From the NCBI GenBank assembly GCA_013365365.1, contig JABVXU010000870.1:1-17129 (forward strand): a stretch of DNA of 17,129 bases. Direction: 5' to 3'. Of this stretch, positions 1 to 4,997 are shown piece by piece. This DNA is from Cruorifilaria tuberocauda (taxonomy: Eukaryota > Nematoda > Chromadorea > Rhabditida > Onchocercidae). Positions within the stretch are counted from its first letter, which is position 1, and the number at the start of each line of letters is the position of its first letter. The notes under the pieces are model-generated. The model worked only from the letters and a program-made list of their open reading frames with translations, did no database searches and was not told where the DNA came from. The translations under genes and the position numbers were made by a program.

Positions 1-420
1 GTTTCATTCGTTCAAATTCATTCGTCTATTTTTTTTCATTTATTAATTAAAATTTTTTTTCAACAAAAAATTATTAAGAATAGGATACTGTATCAATAGT
101 TGAAAAGGTATAAAGTATATGGTACCAACATGTATTGATGTATACTGTAGCTGTACTAGTATGTTTCATTCGTTCGAATTCATTCGTCTATTTTTTCCAT
201 TTATTAATTAAAATTTTTTTCAACAAAAAATTATTAAGAATAGGATACTGTATCAATAGTTGAAAAGGTATAAAGTATATGGTACTAATATGTATTGAAG
301 GATAGTGTAACTATATTAGCTCGTTTCATTCGTTCGAATTCATTCATCCATTCCTTTTCATTTATTAAATAATAAAAAATTATTAAGATCAAGATACTGT
401 ACCAATAGCTGAAAATGTAT
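1..420 (+). repeat. ~160-bp tandem repeat overlapping the first visible exon
   Basis: There are three copies, starting at 1, 163 and 323 with GTTTCATTCGTTC. Each holds a T-rich stretch, ATTATTAAG and then a GATACTGTA(T/C)CAATAG box (84, 244, 393). Copies 1 and 2 are nearly identical. Copy 3 is more diverged and runs into exon a. The array touches the window edge and may extend to the left. Confidence 0.93.
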
Positions 421-526
421 CAATTCGAACATTTCAAAAAGATGGTAAGATGAAAGCAGCTGTTAGCTGGATGTATCCAGCTGTTATCGGTCATACACAT
501 CAATTTCGTTTTGATCTCAGCGAAAG
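388..526 (+). CDS. RTK exon a (first visible): start of FN3-like ectodomain
   Basis: The frame is open from 387 to the GTATTT donor at 527. It reads DTVPIAENVS and then KAAVSWMYPAVIGHTHQF. The single Trp (residue 28) followed by PA and an aromatic strand matches the first strands of a fibronectin type III fold. It ends in phase 2 (AG|A, Arg). The 3' boundary is firm. The 5' boundary is not: there is an in-frame TAA at 384-386 and no TTTCAG acceptor. Candidate AGs are at 386-387, 392-393 and 407-408, behind a pyrimidine stretch at about 350-365. The exon start lies inside the third copy of a ~160-bp tandem repeat. The ATG at 450 is probably internal, because the domain begins upstream of it. 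Confidence 0.65.
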
Positions 527-1204
527 GTATTTTTATAATCTTTTCCTTCATAAATCTAATTCTGATACTTTTATTCTAGTTTTTTAATCAATCAATAATT
601 CGTGTATTTTATTATAGATTATTTATTATAGATTTGTAAACATTTTTGTAAATGAATAAATGAAAATATTTGTAAACATTTTTGTATATTAAATTTTATT
701 AAATTAATAATTTCAGATTTTATCATAACAATCTTAATTTTGCTAATCCAAATGCATTTAAATATCGTATCGCTGAAATGCCATCACATGTTGTTTATGC
801 TGAAGAGGTAAATGTTGAAAAGTATTAATTAAATTAAAAGACATAATAATTATCACATTTTAATTTCATTTAATTTAATTATCATATTTTAATCATTTAA
901 TTATCATATTTTAAAATGTAATTTTCAACTAACTGTTTACTTAATTATCTTAATTATTAATTATCAAATTAATTTGCAGAATGTAACATCACTTTCAACT
1001 ATTTTACCAATCGACTTAGCACCAAATGAGGAATATCGGTTGACAATTTTTGCAATGAATGATCAATTATGCCATAGTGAGGATGTTACTGTTCCATTCT
1101 TTACTGGGCTAATTTTGACCGATGATGATAAAATGGCCACATTACCAGTTGGTTAGTTTCTCTCTCTAACTTTCCCTATTTTTAAATATTTAATTTAAAT
1201 TAAT

Positions 1205-1236
<32 letters not shown>

Positions 1237-4200
1237 GTATTCTGTTGGAAATAAAATTTCCAAAGTAAAAAGATTAAAAATGAAATATTAACACTTTTGT
1301 ATTAGCTAATGTAAATTTTATCAAATTAAAGTTATCATATATATAGGAAGTGATAATAATCATACCGAAGATTACAATCAAAAAGAACTGTATAATGTAA
1401 CCGATGTGGATGGTACCGATAAAAAACCACCAATGATCCATGAGATACCTGAGAAATCCCTCTACTCACCAATAATCATCCTAGCGACAACATTTGCGCT
1501 TGTGACAGCTATTTCGATGGCTTGTTGTATTGCATATTGTTTGGTGCGGAAATTTTATAAAAATGGTAAATCACAAATTGAAAAATCATCGGTTATACCT
1601 TGGGCAATGGCAAATTCCAGGTTGTTTACTTGTTTATTAATTTTAAAATTTTCAAATTATTTAATTTATTTGCATGGCTTAATTTAATTATGTAATTTAT
1701 TCACGCCTTTTCATGATATTTTCATATAAATATATGTTTATTTCTAAATGGAAATATTTAAGCATTTTTGTAAACAAATAAATGGAAATGTTTGTGAATG
1801 TTTTTGTAAACAAATGAATGGAAATATTTGTAAACATTTTTGTATACATATGCACATATGTTTATTTTTATATATATTAATTAATTGATTTGTTTTTTAA
1901 AAAATAAGAAAATTAAAAAAAGTTATTTACCTTAAGTTTTAATTTTTCAGAATCTTAAATTATTTTCACTTTTTTTTAATTTAAGGAAATAAACAGTAAG
2001 TAATAAAAATTATACTTTAAGCCATTCAATGCTCGAAACAAATATTCTTTATCGGCAAACCAATAATTTAGCACCACAAATCAATTACGAAATACCATTT
2101 AATCAAATTCAAGTTGGTGGTATCATCGGACAAGGTTCATTTATTGTCTCCTTACTTTCTTTACTTTACTTATACTACAAAACTTACAGAACTTAACTAT
2201 ACTTTACTTATACTACAAAACTTACAGAAGTTAACTATAAATTATAACTATAACTATAAATTAAACCATATAACTATAACTATAAATAACTATAACTATA
2301 AATTAAACTATAACTATAAATTATAACTATAACTATAAATTATAACTATAACTATAAATTAAATTAAACTTTTTCTTTACTTTACTTATACTACAAAACT
2401 TACAGAACTTAACTATAAATTAAACTTTTTGAAGAAACTCTAAACAAACAATAAGTAAAATGAAAAATGAATTGTTTCAGGTATGGATTGTCTAAAACCA
2501 TTTAAATAGTTAAATATAAATTTTTTGAAAAAAATTAAAATAAGAAGAAGAGTTAAATAGCTATAAGGTTGTTCCTTTGATACATTTAGTACTGTACGTG
2601 TATGATTACGTGTATACTTATGGTATTTAAATTGCGTATTTTATTTGAGGTGCATTTGGTACCGTATGTATGGGTACCGCTTATGGTGTAGAAGGTTATA
2701 TTGGTCCAACAACAGTTGCTGTTAAACAATTAAAAGCTAATGCTGATGAAAATGAAAAACGTGAATTCCTAGCTGAAATGGATATTATGAAACAGGTAAC
2801 ATTGTATTAATTCATTTATACTATAAAATTAATAAAAGCTGTAAAAAAGTTAATTTAATATTTTAAATTTCTTTCGTTTTTCGAGTAAACAAAGAATAAA
2901 TTAAATTAAATTTATCACAAAAATATTAAATAAAATTATTGAAATTTGAATATTTATCAGTTTTTACTGATTATATCATATTTTAATTATTATCACTGAT
3001 AATCTTTGAACGATAAAAATATACACCGAAGTGCATATTAACATTAATTTATGCTTACATCAATTTCTTCATGTTTATTTATTGTTATTTTCATTCTATC
3101 AATGATTGTTTACAGTTATTTAAATTTGACAAAGAAATAATTTGTTTATTTATCAAATCAATAATCAATAATTGTAGAAAAATTTTATTTCCATTCATTT
3201 AAATGAATTTATCGATCGAAATTTGTTAACCTGAATTATTTGAGGAAAATCATTTCAGGTTGGAAGGCATCCAAATATTGTTGCAATGTACGGTTGTTGT
3301 ACAGAACCAAATCATCAATGCATGATTATGGAATATGTACCTTTCGGAGATCTCAAGCATTACTTGCAGAATCTTCGAAAACAGGTACAAACTTATTGCG
3401 GGATATATTATTCGTTATTGTAATAATGTTGGATCATTTATTACTTGTTATCGTGTTAACATTGGATCAGTCACTTATTCATATTATCATGATAATGATG
3501 GATAATCATGATAGAGAATCGTCATTTATTACCGTGTTACACAATGAAGCCTTATAATTTCAACTCATTAATGTGGCAATAATTATTATTTGTTGTACAT
3601 TTATATCGTTGTTGTTTAAAAAAATTGATCAGTGATAATATAATCGTGATAACACTCATATTTTAGCGATTCTAAACTTTGCCGAATTAAATTAACCTTA
3701 ATAGGTAATTATCATTTATCATGATAAAATAAGTGCATTCTATGACTATCAATTGAATTAAATTAGGTTAATCAAAAATCACGATTACGATATATAACGA
3801 AACAATTTGTTATAGTTTGATCGAGCGATGGTTAATATGAAATCATCATTTTATGGTCGAGATGCGCCAATTAGCCCGTCATTACCGCCATCAATGCATT
3901 CATCATTTCTTTCAAATTTGGATGATAATTCACCACTGAACGAAGCATATCATATGGATCCTGTTGAATTACAAAGTTTTGCTATTCAAGTTGCTAATGG
4001 AATGGTATGCTTACTTTTCATTTCAATTTCAATTAACTATTAAATTTAAAACTTCTTTATATTTATTTAAAATGATAGTAATAATAATAATTTGAGTAAC
4101 TTTCCTGGTTTTTTTTTTAAGGCACATATTGAATCATTGGGTATTGTTCATCGAGATTTAGCCGCCCGGAATATCCTAGTTAGTCGCGGGAATCAATTAA

Positions 4201-4953
4201 AAATCAGTGATTTTGGATTATCACGACATGGTGTTTATGTTAAAACAAGTAAAGGTGTCATACCACTTCGATGGTTATCAGTTGAAGCTATCCAACGAAA
4301 TATTTATTCAACAAAAAGTGACGTTTGGGTTTGTGTTTTTTCTCTCTCTCTCTCTCTCTCTCCCTCTCTCCCTCTCTTTTCATAATTCTTACTAAATAAC
4401 AAATGAATGAAATTAAGAAAAAGAAAAAATATTTATCAGCAAAATAATGATAAGTGATAATAAATTTTAAATAATTAGTGTGTATAAAAAGTTATGCAAT
4501 AATTTGCGCATATTTGAAAGAGATTTTTCTTTCTCTCTTTTCTCTGATTTTTCAAAGTAAGAATAATATATCTTAATAAGGTGAGGGTAATATATTTGAG
4601 TAAAGTAAGGATAATATATTTGAATAAAGTAAGGGTAATATATTTGAATAAAGTAAGAGTAGTATATTTGAATAAAGTATGAATAATATATCTGAATAAA
4701 TTTAGAATAATATATTTGAGTAAAATAAAAGTAATATATTTGAATAAAGTATGAATAATATATCTGAATAAATTTACAATAATATATTTGAATAAAGTAA
4801 AGGTAATATATTTGAATAAATAAGGATAATATATTTGAATAATAGCTAAGATTAAAGGGATATTGTAAAAGTAAACTTAATTGAATTTTTATTTCAAAAT
4901 TAAATCTTTTCAGTTCATTTTTTAATATTTTATATCCTCAGCATGTGTGTGTG

Positions 4954-4997
<44 letters not shown>

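Noticed and set aside
450..526. ATG at 450 as the true start of the kinase gene with MKAAVSWMYPAV as a signal peptide
   Set aside because: The frame is open upstream and the Trp/Pro pattern belongs to the first strands of the FN3-like domain, so 450 is more likely internal. The segment is also too short and polar for a good signal peptide.
1621..1687. Continuation of exon d past 1620 as a second membrane segment
   Set aside because: It only reaches a stop at 1687, would remove the kinase, and a phase-matched donor exists at 1621. At most it is a retained-intron product.
1943..1950. TTTTTCAG as the acceptor for exon e
   Set aside because: The correct frame meets a TAA at 1990-1992 and the phase does not match exon d. 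Acceptors at 2000 or 2021 fit.
3240..3557. 105-codon plus-strand frame across exon g
   Set aside because: It reads exon g in a different frame from the one encoding the conserved kinase motifs; a shadow frame.
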